In this document: positions 25,306 to 36,869 of the stretch, piece after piece
Layout of the letters: each line of letters starts with the position of its first letter
How positions within the stretch are numbered: the stretch's first letter is position 1
Origin: a bacterium 210917-DFI.7.65
GTDB lineage: Bacteria; Bacillota; Clostridia; Oscillospirales; Oscillospiraceae
Direction: 5' to 3'
Length of the DNA stretch: 64,000 nt
Assembly (NCBI GenBank): GCA_020555865.1
Contig: JAJCJJ010000006.1
Location: forward strand, 62,001 to 126,000
The notes under the pieces: generated by a model
Seen by the model: the letters and a program-made list of their open reading frames with translations, nothing else
The model's database searches: none
Told to the model about the DNA's origin: nothing
Translations under genes and position numbers: made by a program

Positions 25306-26751
25306 TCATAGGAAGAACAGCAGCGTATCAATCAGGAAAACAGGGATCAAAATCCCAACGGACCAGGCCATATAACCGAAAAAGGAAGGCATTTTCACGC
25401 CGTTTTCATCGGCAATGGATTTGACCATAAAGTTCGGTGCATTGCCGATATAAGTATTGGCCCCCATAAACACCGCGCCGCAGGAAATGGCAATCAGCAT
25501 CGGAACAGCAATGGTGCCGACTGTCGTCACCACACCCTCCGCCGCGCCCAAAGCGCCTGCCGTAGTCATGAACACCAGATAAGTGGGCGTATTGTCCAAG
25601 AAGGAGGACAATGCGCCGGTGGCCCAGAACATCTGCCAAGGCTCTGTCAGGCCCAGATCCGCACCGTGCGCCTTGAGGAACAGCAGCGCCGGGATCATGG
25701 TGATAAAAATACCGATGAACAGCACTGCCACTTCTTCAATGGCGCCCCAGGTAAAGTTGTTCTTAGTACGTACGTCTTTCTTGGTGGTCTTAAAAGACAA
25801 AAACGCCGCCGCCAGAATCATCGCAATCTCAATCAGCGTGGGATAGCTCAAACTGACACTGCCGAAAATGTGGATTCCCAGCACGTCGCCCGCAGCATTC
25901 TGAAACAGGGGCATACCGGGCAGTACACCGGAGAGCACCACCGCCAGCACGATCACCAGCATGAAAACAATGTTGTGCGCGCCGCTCAAGCGCAGTTTTG
26001 CACCACCGTTCAGGGGCTTGCGACCTGCCGCCAGGTCTTTTCGGTACGCCCGCTGATCCATCACGAAATAAATGGCCAGCAGCAGCACCACGTTCAACGC
26101 CATGATCGGCAGCAGATGCTGCAGCTCCCATGTGAAGGGCACGCCGCGCATAAAGCCCATCAGCAGCGGGGGATCTCCGATGGGCGTCAGGCAGCCGCCG
26201 ATATTGGACACCAGGAATATGAAAAACACCACTGTCTGCACACACTTGCTGCGCCAGCGGTTGGCCCGCAGAATGGGGCGGATCATCACCATGGACGCCC
26301 CGGTAGTACCGATCCAGGAGGCCAAAGCCGTACCAATCAGCAGCAGCAGCACATTGGTCTTGGGCGTGCCGGCCAAATCGCCTTCCAGGCAGATATTGCC
26401 CGCCACACAAAACAGGCCGAACAGCAGCACGATAAATGTCAGGTAATCGCCCACCAGAGATTCCAGCAACTGATCCACCATGGTAGGCACATTATATGTA
26501 AGCGCAAACGGAATCAGGAACAGCAGCGACCAGAACAGAACAAACAGCCAGCGCCATTTTTCCCACTTCTCCGGGATCACCAGCGGGCATATGGCAATAC
26601 ACAGCAGCATGCCCACAAACGGTATGGCAAATACCAGCGAAATCCCCGCGCCGAGTTCGGCGCTGTGCATAATTTCAGCGGCGAAAACACTCGGGCAGCA
26701 CAGCGCCGTTGCAGCAGCGGTCAAGGTCAGAACAGATAATATTTTTTTCAA
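25306..26751 (-). CDS. NhaD-type sodium:proton antiporter (ion transporter superfamily)
   Basis: This 481-residue inner-membrane protein has about 12 hydrophobic helices plus an N-terminal signal-like segment (residues 1-24). Conserved NhaD/CitM-type motifs are visible: GTALASWIGTTGASMVMIRP (about 133-152), SNIGGCLTPIGDPPLLMGFM (about 177-196), SFLDNTPTYLVF (about 395) and GANTYIGNAPNFMVKSIA near 434-451. It probably expels Na+ in exchange for H+. The start is TTG 26751, five bases after GAGGGTGA. Monocistronic. Confidence 0.87.
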   Translation of the reverse strand: MKKILSVLTLTAAATALCCPSVFAAEIMHSAELGAGISLVFAIPFVGMLLCIAICPLVIPEKWEKWRWLFVLFWSLLFLIPFALTYNVPTMVDQLLESLVGDYLTFIVLLFGLFCVAGNICLEGDLAGTPKTNVLLLLIGTALASWIGTTGASMVMIRPILRANRWRSKCVQTVVFFIFLVSNIGGCLTPIGDPPLLMGFMRGVPFTWELQHLLPIMALNVVLLLAIYFVMDQRAYRKDLAAGRKPLNGGAKLRLSGAHNIVFMLVIVLAVVLSGVLPGMPLFQNAAGDVLGIHIFGSVSLSYPTLIEIAMILAAAFLSFKTTKKDVRTKNNFTWGAIEEVAVLFIGIFITMIPALLFLKAHGADLGLTEPWQMFWATGALSSFLDNTPTYLVFMTTAGALGAAEGVVTTVGTIAVPMLIAISCGAVFMGANTYIGNAPNFMVKSIADENGVKMPSFFGYMAWSVGILIPVFLIDTLLFFL

Positions 26752-27003
26752 TCAACTCACCCTCTATAAAATACCCTTCGCTCTTTGTTGGGCACATATC
26801 CTTCCCAGCGTCAAAGAGTAACTTTCTGCGCAGTACCCCTGCGCACGGTGTCTATTGTAATCTTCTGTACCCGAAAAAGAATGAACTATTTTGCGCAATT
26901 TTATTCTATTCTACAAAAATTTTATTTCAAAATTGTAATATATGGATAGAATCGTATGAATTTTTAAATTTTCGTTAAATTTTTATCAAAATAATCAAGA
27001 CAA

Positions 27004-27032
27004 ATCCCCTTCACCGATTGGGTGAAGGGGAT
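27004..27032 (-). terminator. Terminator of the nucleoside transporter operon
   Basis: ATCCCCTTCACC/GGGTGAAGGGGAT is a perfect 12-bp stem directly after the last permease gene, with a T-rich tail on the minus strand. Upstream, 26752-27003 is AT-rich and holds no gene. Confidence 0.8.
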
Positions 27033-27046
27033 CGAATCCAACGCGG

Positions 27047-28003
27047 TCAGCGCTCTTCTCGGAAATAGTTATTGCCCAGATTTTCCGGAATATGGCTGCC
27101 TTTGGCTCCGCGGATCGAGGCGGCCAGCAGCACAATAGCTGTAATAATAAAAGGCAGCATATTAAAAAACGCAATGGGGATCACAGCCGGCATATAATAT
27201 TTCAAAATGCGCAGCGCACCAAATACAAAACTGCCCAGAATCGCCACCTGAGGCCGCCAGGCGGCAAAGATCACCAGCGCCACAGAAATCCAGCCCAAAC
27301 CGCCCACGCAGTCGGAAATCCAGACGCCGCCGTTGATGACCATAGAGCAGTAAGCTCCGCCGATGCCGCAGATACCGCCGCCCAGCAGGATGTTGATATA
27401 CTTCCACTTGGTCACCTGGATCGAAGCCGCATCCGCAGCGGAGGGGTTTTCACCGATCGCCTGCACGTTCAGTCCCGTCTTGGTGCGGAACAGATACCAT
27501 CCGCACAGCAGAGCAATGACGATGCCCACATAGGTAAACGGATCATAGTTGAACAGGAGCTTACCCAGTACGGGAATATCGCTCAAAACGGGAATGGTCA
27601 CATTTTTCATCTGAGCGATCAGCTCTGCAGGCAGCTGCCAGGTATTGCTGTCCGTTTTGCCGATCATATACACGCCAATAAAGTTGGACAATCCCACGCC
27701 GAAGATCGTCAGTGTCAGGCCGATCACGTTCTGGTTGGCCATGAAGCCCACCGTGAGCACCGCATAGATCAGCGCCGCGAGCATACCCGCCAGGAAAGCC
27801 GCCGCCATGGCTGCCGCCAGATTGCCTGTGGCATAGCCTGCAGCAAATCCCGCCACAGCCCCAATGGCCATCATGCCCTCCACACCCAAGTTCAGGTGCC
27901 CTACTTTTTCGGACATGATCTCACCCACCGTACCGAATAGTAACGGCGTTCCCGCCCCCACAGCGGCTACAATAAATTTCAGAATAAATGCCACAGAAAT
28001 CAT
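27047..28003 (-). CDS. BMP-type ABC transporter permease 2 (nucleoside/NupQ-like)
   Basis: This 318-residue inner-membrane permease of the BPD_transp_2 family has about 8-9 helices. GTPLLFGTVGEIMSEKVGHLNLGVEGMM (about residues 18-45, quoted in part: VGHLNLGVEGMM) is typical of this class. It pairs with the upstream permease, the double ATPase and the BMP lipoprotein to import nucleosides. Four-base overlap with the preceding permease gene; last gene of the operon. Confidence 0.9.
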   Translation of the reverse strand: MISVAFILKFIVAAVGAGTPLLFGTVGEIMSEKVGHLNLGVEGMMAIGAVAGFAAGYATGNLAAAMAAAFLAGMLAALIYAVLTVGFMANQNVIGLTLTIFGVGLSNFIGVYMIGKTDSNTWQLPAELIAQMKNVTIPVLSDIPVLGKLLFNYDPFTYVGIVIALLCGWYLFRTKTGLNVQAIGENPSAADAASIQVTKWKYINILLGGGICGIGGAYCSMVINGGVWISDCVGGLGWISVALVIFAAWRPQVAILGSFVFGALRILKYYMPAVIPIAFFNMLPFIITAIVLLAASIRGAKGSHIPENLGNNYFREER

Positions 28004-29145
28004 GTCTGCTCCGCCTCCTTCTCATCCGTCTCCGAGGCGTTTTTCCCCGCAGCCGGCGGCACTGCCCGCTCGCGGCGTCCGCGGAATACAATCTTATAGC
28101 GCACGAAAAATTCCATCGCCATAATAAAGAACAGGATAATGCCCTGCAGTACATCGGCACAGTCCGTGGACAGGCCGTAAGCAGACTGTACCACACTGGA
28201 TCCCTTGACCAGGATGCTGAAGGCAAATGAAATCAACAGCGACACATACGGATTCAGTTGGGCAAGCCATGCGATAATGATGCCTGTGAAGCCTACGCCT
28301 CCGGCAACGCCCATACTCAGTGTAATATCAGAACCGGTGGCCTGCACCATGCCTGCAATACCGGCAATACCGCCGGAGAGAAACATGGTACGCAGCACAA
28401 CGCGCCGCACATTGATGCCCGCATAGCGGGCCGTGTCGCGGCTCTCACCCACCACGCCAATTTCATAACCCTGCTTGGTACGGTTCATATAGATGGAGAG
28501 CACCACCACCAGTACCAGCATAATAATCCAGCCAGCATGCACACCCAGCACCTTATCCAACATGGCGTTGGCGTCAAAGCGGGCAATTTTGTTAAAGCCC
28601 GCCGCTTCCGGATCGCGCCACGGACCGTCGCGCAGGAACATGACGATATACAGCGCAATATAGTTCAGCATCAGCGTGAACAGCGTCTCGTTGGTCCCCC
28701 ATTTCTCACGGCACACCGCGGGAATCAGTCCCCACAGTCCGCCGCCGATAAAGCCAGCGATGAACATAACCACCAGCAGCAGCAGATGCGGCATTCCGCT
28801 GCAAAACAGCGCAAAGAACGAAGCAAACACCGCGCCCATGATCAGCTGTCCCTCGCCGCCGATATTCCAGAATTTCATTTTGAAAGCCAGCGTAACGCCC
28901 AGGGCAGAAATGCACATGGGGATGCAGAACTTCACTGTGGCCTGCATCGCCATGGGAGAGCGGAAACAGCCTGTGATCATCGTCGCGTAAATTTCAAAGG
29001 GATTGTATCCGATGGCTGCGATAAAAATGCCGCCCACAATCAGTGCCAGCACCACAGCCAGGATCCGCAGCCCCACACTCTGCCCCTTGGACAGCTCCGC
29101 GTGTTTGACCACACGCAGCAGCGGCTCTCTTTTTTTAGCTTCCAT
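28000..29145 (-). CDS. BMP-type ABC transporter permease 1 (nucleoside/NupP-like)
   Basis: This 381-residue permease has about 10 helices. The conserved cytoplasmic loop EIGVVGESRDTARYAGINV (about residues 228-246) and the segment FWNIGGEGQLIMGAVFASFF (about 92-111) mark the BPD_transp_2 nucleoside subfamily. The extra basic/acidic C-terminal tail is not conserved. Overlaps the ATPase gene by 11 bases and the next permease by four, so stoichiometric translation is likely. Confidence 0.9.
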   Translation of the reverse strand: MEAKKREPLLRVVKHAELSKGQSVGLRILAVVLALIVGGIFIAAIGYNPFEIYATMITGCFRSPMAMQATVKFCIPMCISALGVTLAFKMKFWNIGGEGQLIMGAVFASFFALFCSGMPHLLLLVVMFIAGFIGGGLWGLIPAVCREKWGTNETLFTLMLNYIALYIVMFLRDGPWRDPEAAGFNKIARFDANAMLDKVLGVHAGWIIMLVLVVVLSIYMNRTKQGYEIGVVGESRDTARYAGINVRRVVLRTMFLSGGIAGIAGMVQATGSDITLSMGVAGGVGFTGIIIAWLAQLNPYVSLLISFAFSILVKGSSVVQSAYGLSTDCADVLQGIILFFIMAMEFFVRYKIVFRGRRERAVPPAAGKNASETDEKEAEQT

Positions 29146-30664
29146 ATTCCAGCACCTCCTGGGCCGATTCTCCGGTCATCATCAGGCCGATCTGCTCTTT
29201 GCTCACGCTTTGAGCGGCCACGTCGCCGGTCACCCGTCCATGGCACAAGACAACAATGCGGTCGCACAGCTGCAGCAGCACATCCAGATCTTCGCCGATG
29301 TACACCACCGCCACGCCCTTTTCCTTTTGCTCATTGAGCAGATCGTACACCAGATAGCTGGAATTGATATCCAGGCCGCGCACCGGATAAGCCGTGATCA
29401 GCAGATCGGGATTTGACTCAATCTCCCGGCCCAGCAGCACTTTCTGCACATTGCCGCCGGACATCATACGCACCGGGGCTTCGATGCCGGCCGTGACAAT
29501 ATCCAGCTTTTCCACCAGCTCCTCCGCCATTTTCCGCGCGGGAGCACGATCCACCATGGGGCCTTTCCCGTGGGTATAGGTCTTGAGGAGCATGTTGTCC
29601 GTCATTCCCATGCCAGCCACCAGACCCATGCCCAGACGGTCCTCGGGCACAAAACTCATGGAAATGCCCATATCGATCAATTCCCGCGGGGTTTTCCCCG
29701 CCAGATTTTCTTTTTTATACAGGATCGCACCCTGCGTCGGCGGCAGCAGGCCCGCAATGGTTTCGCACAGCTCTTTCTGTCCGCTGCCCGCTATGCCGGC
29801 CACACCCAGGATCTCCCCGGTGCGGATGGAAAAGGACACGTCGTCCAAAGCGATACTGCCGTCTCTGCGGCGCACGGTCAGATCCACCAGCTTCAAAATA
29901 TCCTCCGGGTCCTTCGGCGCCGGGCGGTCAATCTCCAGCGTTACCGCATGGCCCACCATTAATTCAGTCAGTTTGGACACGTCCACTTCAGCCGTCTTTA
30001 CTGTGCCATAGCTCTTCCCTTTGCGCAGGATCGTCACCCGGTCGGAGATAGAAAGCACCTCATTGAGTTTGTGGGTAATGATGATCACCGCACAGCCGGC
30101 TTTGCGCATCTGGCGCAGGATCGCAAACAGTTTTTCCGTTTCCTGCGGCGTCAGCACCGCCGTCGGCTCGTCCAGAATCAGGATGCGCGCGCCCCGGTAC
30201 AACACTTTCAGAATCTCCACCGTCTGTTTTTCTGAAACGCTCATGGCGTGAACCGGCTTTTCCGGATCTGTCTCCAGCCCATAGGTCCGGCACAGCTCCA
30301 TCACCTTTTCCCGCAGCACCTTCGTCGGCAGTTTCCGCCCTGGTGTACCCAGTTCAATGTTTTCCATGGCGGAAAAAATATTGACCAGCTTAAAATGCTG
30401 GTGAATCATACCGATGCCTAGGTTTTGGGCGTCCAGCGGACTTTGGATCGACGCTGCTTTCCCGTCCACATAAATCGTACCGCCATCCGGATGATAGATG
30501 CCGGAGATCATATTCATCAGCGTGGTCTTGCCGCTGCCGTTTTCCCCCAGCAGGGCCAGGATTTCGCCATAACGGACGTCGAGATCGATCGCATCGTTGG
30601 CGACCACGCTGCCGAATGTTTTTCGGATCTTCTCACATCGAATCGCATACTCAGTTTCAGCCAT
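29135..30664 (-). CDS. BMP-type ABC transporter ATPase, two nucleotide-binding domains (NupO-like)
   Basis: This 509-residue fused ATPase has a first domain with Walker A GENGSGKTT (about residues 37-45), signature-like MSVSEKQTVEIL and Walker B LILDEPTAVLT. The second domain has Walker-A-like GIAGSGQKEL, signature MSGGNVQKVLLGRE and LLITAYPVRGLD in place of a canonical Walker B. This degenerate second site is usual for sugar/nucleoside importers. RBS AGGTGGGGGG. Separated from the binding-protein gene by 273 bases containing two hairpins. Confidence 0.93.
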   Translation of the reverse strand: MAETEYAIRCEKIRKTFGSVVANDAIDLDVRYGEILALLGENGSGKTTLMNMISGIYHPDGGTIYVDGKAASIQSPLDAQNLGIGMIHQHFKLVNIFSAMENIELGTPGRKLPTKVLREKVMELCRTYGLETDPEKPVHAMSVSEKQTVEILKVLYRGARILILDEPTAVLTPQETEKLFAILRQMRKAGCAVIIITHKLNEVLSISDRVTILRKGKSYGTVKTAEVDVSKLTELMVGHAVTLEIDRPAPKDPEDILKLVDLTVRRRDGSIALDDVSFSIRTGEILGVAGIAGSGQKELCETIAGLLPPTQGAILYKKENLAGKTPRELIDMGISMSFVPEDRLGMGLVAGMGMTDNMLLKTYTHGKGPMVDRAPARKMAEELVEKLDIVTAGIEAPVRMMSGGNVQKVLLGREIESNPDLLITAYPVRGLDINSSYLVYDLLNEQKEKGVAVVYIGEDLDVLLQLCDRIVVLCHGRVTGDVAAQSVSKEQIGLMMTGESAQEVLEYGS

Positions 30665-30815
30665 AGAGTTCCCCCCACCTCTTCGGTATCAAAATCAAAA
30701 AACAGTGCGCGACTTTGCGTGCACACCGCGTTCGCTTCTTCTGCGGGCGCCCGCCGGCGTCCCGTCCGCAAAGTACGGAAATGGATTTCTTTGCGCTGCA
30801 ATGGTCGATCGTCTC

Positions 30816-30855
30816 GCTGCGCAAAGCGGAAAGCCAGCTTTCCGCTTTGCGCAGC
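30816..30855. repeat. Perfect 18-bp inverted repeat (stable hairpin) between bmp and ATPase genes
   Basis: Arms 30816-30833 and 30838-30855 (GCTGCGCAAAGCGGAAAG and its complement) are separated by four bases, without a T-run. A competing CTTTGCGC copy lies just upstream near 30790. Likely an mRNA stability or processing element, or a small palindromic repeat insertion. Confidence 0.85.
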
Positions 30856-30885
30856 GGCCGGACTGCCGCCCGGCGCGCTGTGGCG

Positions 30886-30922
30886 AAAAAGAGGGCGGCC
30901 TGCATTGGGAGCCGCCCTCTTT
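30886..30922 (-). terminator. Internal terminator/attenuator after the binding-protein gene
   Basis: AAAGAGGGCGGC/GCCGCCCTCTTT with a T5 run on the minus strand begins 16 bases after the BMP gene stop. It would reduce transcription into the ATPase and permease genes, the usual way to make more binding protein than membrane parts. Confidence 0.82.
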
Positions 30923-30937
30923 GCCGCCGGGATCGTC

Positions 30938-32110
30938 TTACTTGACGACGACGTTCTTGTAATATGCAGTGATGGCAGCATAGTTGGCGCCGTCCACTTC
31001 CAGAGTGGTACCGTCGTTGCACTCCATCACGCCGTCGCAACCGACGGTGTTGCCGGCAGCGTCGGTATAGGTGCCGGTGAACACGTCAAAAGAACCATCC
31101 TCGATGGCAGCCCTAGCCACATCCACAGCTTCCTGGGTGCCCTCGGCCGCTTCTTCGGAAAGATCCGTGATGTTCAGCAGGCCATCGGCCATGGAGCCAA
31201 AGTAATCCTCCACATGCACGCCGGGCGTCCAGGTGCCGTCGATCACGTTCTGCACAGCAGCTGTGTAGTAAGCGCCCCAGTTCCAGACCACGCTGGTCAG
31301 CACGCTCTCGCCCACTTCAGCAGTCATATCGGAGTTGTAACCCACGCCCCAAACACCGGCGTCACGCGCAGCGATCTGGGGGTTGTTCGTATCGCAGTGC
31401 TGAGCGATCACGTCGCAGCCGTCGTCGATCAGGGCCTGCGCCGCCTGGCCTTCGCCCTCGGGATCATACCAGGAGTTGGTGACTTTCACTTCCACGGTGG
31501 CCTCGGGATTCACAGACGCCACACCCATGGCAAAAGCGTCGATGCCGGAAGTGCACTCGCCGTTCTCGCTGCCCATGGCGCTGACATAGCCGATCTTATT
31601 GGTCTCGGTCTTCATGCCGGCCACGATGCCGGACAGATACCGGGCCTGATAAATGCGGCCGAAATAGTGGTTGAAGTTGGTCTCGTTGGACTTGTAGCCA
31701 GTGGCATGGGAGAAGAACACGTTGGGATACTCCGCTGCCAGCGCCTCGCAGGTGTCCATATAGCCCCAGGAGGTAGCAAAGATGATGTTGCAGCCCTCTT
31801 CGATGCACTCGTTCATGGCGTTCTCGATGGCGGTGGTATCACCGTCGTCAATGTTGTTCTTGCGCACGATCTGATCGTCGCTCAGGCCCAGGGTCTCCTG
31901 CATGGCCACAATGCCCTGGTCGTGGGTGTAACTATAGCCGGAACCGGTGGCAGGATCGCCGATGTGGATCACGCCCACCTTGACGTCTTCCACTGCGATG
32001 CCAGTGCCCTCGCCGCCGGAAGGCTGCTCATTGTTGCCGCCGTTGCCGCAGCCGGCCAGAAGCATAGCCGCCAGTGCAATGGAGCAACCCAAAGCAAGAA
32101 TTCTTTTCAT
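30938..32110 (-). CDS. BMP family substrate-binding lipoprotein (nucleoside)
   Basis: This 390-residue membrane-anchored binding protein has a signal peptide with lipobox LLAGC (Cys21), followed by a Gly/Asn linker. The mature part carries BMP/PnrA features: VGVIHIGDPATGSGYSYTHD near the start, NNIIFATSWGYMDTCEALA-type helix region, YVSAMGSENGECTSGIDAFA (about 186-205) and CDVIAQHCDTNNPQIAARDA. It delivers purine nucleosides to the transporter encoded downstream. It has a strong TTGGAGGA ribosome binding site and is followed by xpt-linked purine logic. Confidence 0.92.
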   Translation of the reverse strand: MKRILALGCSIALAAMLLAGCGNGGNNEQPSGGEGTGIAVEDVKVGVIHIGDPATGSGYSYTHDQGIVAMQETLGLSDDQIVRKNNIDDGDTTAIENAMNECIEEGCNIIFATSWGYMDTCEALAAEYPNVFFSHATGYKSNETNFNHYFGRIYQARYLSGIVAGMKTETNKIGYVSAMGSENGECTSGIDAFAMGVASVNPEATVEVKVTNSWYDPEGEGQAAQALIDDGCDVIAQHCDTNNPQIAARDAGVWGVGYNSDMTAEVGESVLTSVVWNWGAYYTAAVQNVIDGTWTPGVHVEDYFGSMADGLLNITDLSEEAAEGTQEAVDVARAAIEDGSFDVFTGTYTDAAGNTVGCDGVMECNDGTTLEVDGANYAAITAYYKNVVVK

Positions 32111-32194
32111 TTCTGAACTTCCTCCAAATTCATTTTTTTATTATGACGCCCACAGGCGTTATAACCGCAACGTTATCTGGAACTACTCTCTTCC

Positions 32195-32773
32195 TCACTG
32201 CCGGCGGAATACAATCTCTCCATTTTCGTCCATCGCATCCACAATGGCCAAAGACTCCACACGCAGCCCACGCTTGCGCAATAATTGACCGCCCTCCTGA
32301 AACCCTTTTTCAATGGCGATGCCGGCGCCCACTACCGTGGCGCCGGATTGCTGGCATACGTCCAGCAGTCCCAACAGGGCGTTGCCCTTAGCCAGAAAGT
32401 CGTCGATCAACAGGATGCGGTCGTTTTCATTCAAATATTTTTTGGAGATTCGGATATCATATACTTTATTATGAGTAAAGGAAGCGACGGCGCTGGTATA
32501 CACATCGCCGTCCAGATTTTTGCTCTCCGATTTTTTTGCAAATACCACAGGCACATGGAAGTACTGCGCAGCCACACAGGCAATGCCGATGCCGGAAGCC
32601 TCGATGGTGACGATCTTCGTCACATGCTCTTCACCGAACAGGCGATAGAACTCTTTTCCCATTTCATTGAAGAGATCAATGTCCATCTGATGGTTCAAAA
32701 AGCTGTCCACTTTGAGCACATTCCCGGCCCGGACAATGCCGTTTTTCCGAATTCGCTCTTCCATCAACTGCAT
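32195..32773 (-). CDS. xpt: Xanthine phosphoribosyltransferase
   Basis: This 192-residue purine-salvage enzyme makes XMP from xanthine and PRPP. The start [12 protein letters not shown]...[12 protein letters not shown] and the PRPP loop [17 protein letters not shown] (about residues 123-139) are characteristic. ATG 32773 follows GGGGAGAG; the longer open frame starts upstream of the transcription start. First gene of the operon with the nucleoside transporter, which fits coordinated purine uptake and salvage. The 75-base leader folds into two small hairpins but shows no recognisable purine aptamer. Confidence 0.94.
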   Translation of the reverse strand: MQLMEERIRKNGIVRAGNVLKVDSFLNHQMDIDLFNEMGKEFYRLFGEEHVTKIVTIEASGIGIACVAAQYFHVPVVFAKKSESKNLDGDVYTSAVASFTHNKVYDIRISKKYLNENDRILLIDDFLAKGNALLGLLDVCQQSGATVVGAGIAIEKGFQEGGQLLRKRGLRVESLAIVDAMDENGEIVFRRQ

Positions 32774-32853
32774 AGTTCTCTCCCCTTTTTCCTCTCTCGC
32801 TTTACCGGCCGCAGCGTACAGAGGCGTCAAACCCTCTACCAATAGATAAGTTC

Positions 32854-32882
32854 ATTATATCTATCTGTAAAAATTTTTTCAA
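32854..32882 (-). promoter_or_regulatory. xpt operon promoter
   Basis: TTGAAA and TATAAT with a 17-base spacer, minus strand, about 80 bases before the xpt start. Confidence 0.88.
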
Positions 32883-32942
32883 CAGCAAAATTGGAAAAAA
32901 TCGTCGCTTCCCGGCGCTTTTGGATGCTTTTGCGCAAAGTGC

Positions 32943-32974
32943 ACAAAAGCCGCGGAGTTTCCTCCGCGGCTTTT
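32943..32974 (-). terminator. Terminator of the VanW gene
   Basis: The perfect 14-bp stem CAAAAGCCGCGGAG/CTCCGCGGCTTTTG lies 34 bases after the VanW gene stop, minus direction. Confidence 0.85.
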
Positions 32975-33007
32975 GACATACTTTTGCAGTTTTCTTTTGT
33001 TGCAGCG

Positions 33008-34759
33008 TCACAGCGCAGGATCGGCCGTCTGACTGCCGTCTGCCGTTGTCTGCCCCGCCGTATCATCCGGGGCCGGAGTCTCCGGCGCAGCAGTCTCCCC
33101 ACCGCCGGTTTCCGGCACAGACGGAGTTGTTTCGGTTTCTTGGTCTTCCCCTGTGCCGCTGGTATTTTCCTGAGCCGGCCCCACCAGAATGATCTGGTTG
33201 CGGGATTTGTAAGTGCTGTTCGCCTCCAGCGTGCGGCTGACCAGCTTCCCGTTTTTATCGTACACACAGCGGTAAGTAGCTACTTTATAGCCGGTATAGC
33301 CGTTCTGCTCCTGCTTACGGGTGCCCGGCGCCAAACTTTTATCCTCTTTCTCCACCGTTTCATAGGGCGTTGAAGAGAGAATATTATACTCCATCTTCAC
33401 ACTCTGGCCGCTCAGATTGGTCCCGTAAATCGTGCAGGTGGCTTTGCCTCCGCTGTAAGTCACAGACAATTTAATCGGATAATCCGTATTGTTGCGGAAT
33501 TTGAAGTCCGGCCCGCCCCAGCTCACAGTAGCGTCCATGCCGTAAGGGATATACCCGGGATAAAACATGTGGTTGGTGCGGGACACAATCTCAAGGTTGG
33601 AGCGCAGCACGGCCAGATAAAGAGTGGACGAAATTTGGCAGATACCGCCGCCATATTCTTCCACGGTCTTTCCGCCCACATACGCCCCGGCCGTGCGGTA
33701 GCCGTTAGCCGCCGTGCGCTGGCCCAGCGTTTCGTTGTAGGAAAATGTTTCCCCGGGATTGAGCACTACGCCGTTGCAGGATTTGGCTGCCAGGGACACA
33801 TTGTGCTTACGGTTTGAACTGCCGGAGACGTTGGTGGTACAACTGCCCAGCCGATCCCGAAAGAGATACCGGTTCATTTCCTCTTTGCTGATGTCCGGTT
33901 CAGTGAGCGTGACCGGCACCGCAAACTCTTCGCCGGGCGCTGCCTCGTCCATCTGCGTCTGCGCCTGTCCGGCGTCAAAATCCACACCGCTCTCGCCGTC
34001 CTTCACCGCGCCGGCCGCCTTGTCGTAATAAGCGTTGCTGGCCTCCCGGTGTGCATCGTCATACACTTCCTTCATGGAAACGGACACCGGCGCTTTTTCC
34101 TCCAGCGTACAGCTGACGCCGCTGAGGTCATATTCACCAACGGCCGCCTCCACCATCTCAATCAGAGATCCCTGATCCATCAGATACCCGCTTTTGGGCT
34201 TTGTAACATACAATTTCTCGCCGTCGATGCGCCAGGAACATTCGGTCACCGGGATGTCTGCCGCCGCAGCAATATGCTCCACCTCGCGCTCCACCGCCGC
34301 CTTATCAAAGGTCAGCTCCGGCACTACGGTGCGCCCCAGGAGCAGACCCTGGGCATATGCCACACCGCTGGTGAAAAAATTCCCGCTGCGTCCCGCGCTC
34401 CAGGCCGCTTCCGCCGCCTGCTGCGCATCGGCTCTGACTCCAATCTCACCCAGTGAAATCTCGTAGACTCCTCCGGCCTCATCTCCGGCTTCGCCGCCCT
34501 CCACAGTCACAGGAAGGCTTTTTTCGGCATAAGCCTGGGGAAGCTCCCGCGTCAGGGTATCCAACGCTTCGCTGCGGCTCATGCCGCCCACTGCAATACC
34601 CGCCACGCTGGTGCGGGGATAAATGGTTTGACTTGCTGCCGCCAGAACGCAGGGTGTCAGCAAAACGATGGCGGCCACCGCCGCCACAGCGACAGCTGCA
34701 ATCGGTTTTCGGCCGCGCCCGGCGACACCAGCCGCTTGATGTTCGGTTTCCTTTTGCAT
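33008..34759 (-). CDS. VanW family cell-wall protein with PG-binding domains
   Basis: This 583-residue extracytoplasmic protein has a basic start, one membrane anchor (about residues 19-42) and two putative peptidoglycan-binding repeats (about 50-165 and 190-290; first starts YPRTSVAGIAVGGMSRSEAL). The VanW core (about 305-440) contains VSLAAKSCNGVVLNPGETFS and GGGICQISSTLYLAVLRSN. A G5-like domain (about 440-540) and a Thr/Pro/Glu-rich tail follow. VanW proteins occur in vancomycin clusters but here the gene is stand-alone and probably wall-related. RBS AGAGGAG. Confidence 0.9.
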   Translation of the reverse strand: MQKETEHQAAGVAGRGRKPIAAVAVAAVAAIVLLTPCVLAAASQTIYPRTSVAGIAVGGMSRSEALDTLTRELPQAYAEKSLPVTVEGGEAGDEAGGVYEISLGEIGVRADAQQAAEAAWSAGRSGNFFTSGVAYAQGLLLGRTVVPELTFDKAAVEREVEHIAAAADIPVTECSWRIDGEKLYVTKPKSGYLMDQGSLIEMVEAAVGEYDLSGVSCTLEEKAPVSVSMKEVYDDAHREASNAYYDKAAGAVKDGESGVDFDAGQAQTQMDEAAPGEEFAVPVTLTEPDISKEEMNRYLFRDRLGSCTTNVSGSSNRKHNVSLAAKSCNGVVLNPGETFSYNETLGQRTAANGYRTAGAYVGGKTVEEYGGGICQISSTLYLAVLRSNLEIVSRTNHMFYPGYIPYGMDATVSWGGPDFKFRNNTDYPIKLSVTYSGGKATCTIYGTNLSGQSVKMEYNILSSTPYETVEKEDKSLAPGTRKQEQNGYTGYKVATYRCVYDKNGKLVSRTLEANSTYKSRNQIILVGPAQENTSGTGEDQETETTPSVPETGGGETAAPETPAPDDTAGQTTADGSQTADPAL

Positions 34760-36691
<1,932 letters not shown>

Positions 36692-36702
36692 CAATGAAAT
36701 GG

Positions 36703-36748
36703 ACACCGGCCGGAATGCCGCCTCTGCGCGGTTCCCGGCCGGTGTTTG
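36703..36748 (+). terminator. pyrG terminator
   Basis: ACACCGGCCGG/CCGGCCGGTGT with a 21-base loop and a short T-run directly behind pyrG. Confidence 0.75.
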
Positions 36749-36869
36749 CCCATCTATCTCCCTTAGAACGGACTCTGCAGCGCTATTGCGCTTCCTGGCG
36801 CGGCCTCGCAGCAAACTGACATGACCAGGAACGGAGCCGCATACAAAAAAGAGAAAGGATGTGCTGCTG

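Noticed and set aside
32774-32847. Purine riboswitch before xpt
   Set aside because: Leader is about 75 bases; two small hairpins but none of the conserved junction and loop bases of the purine aptamer.
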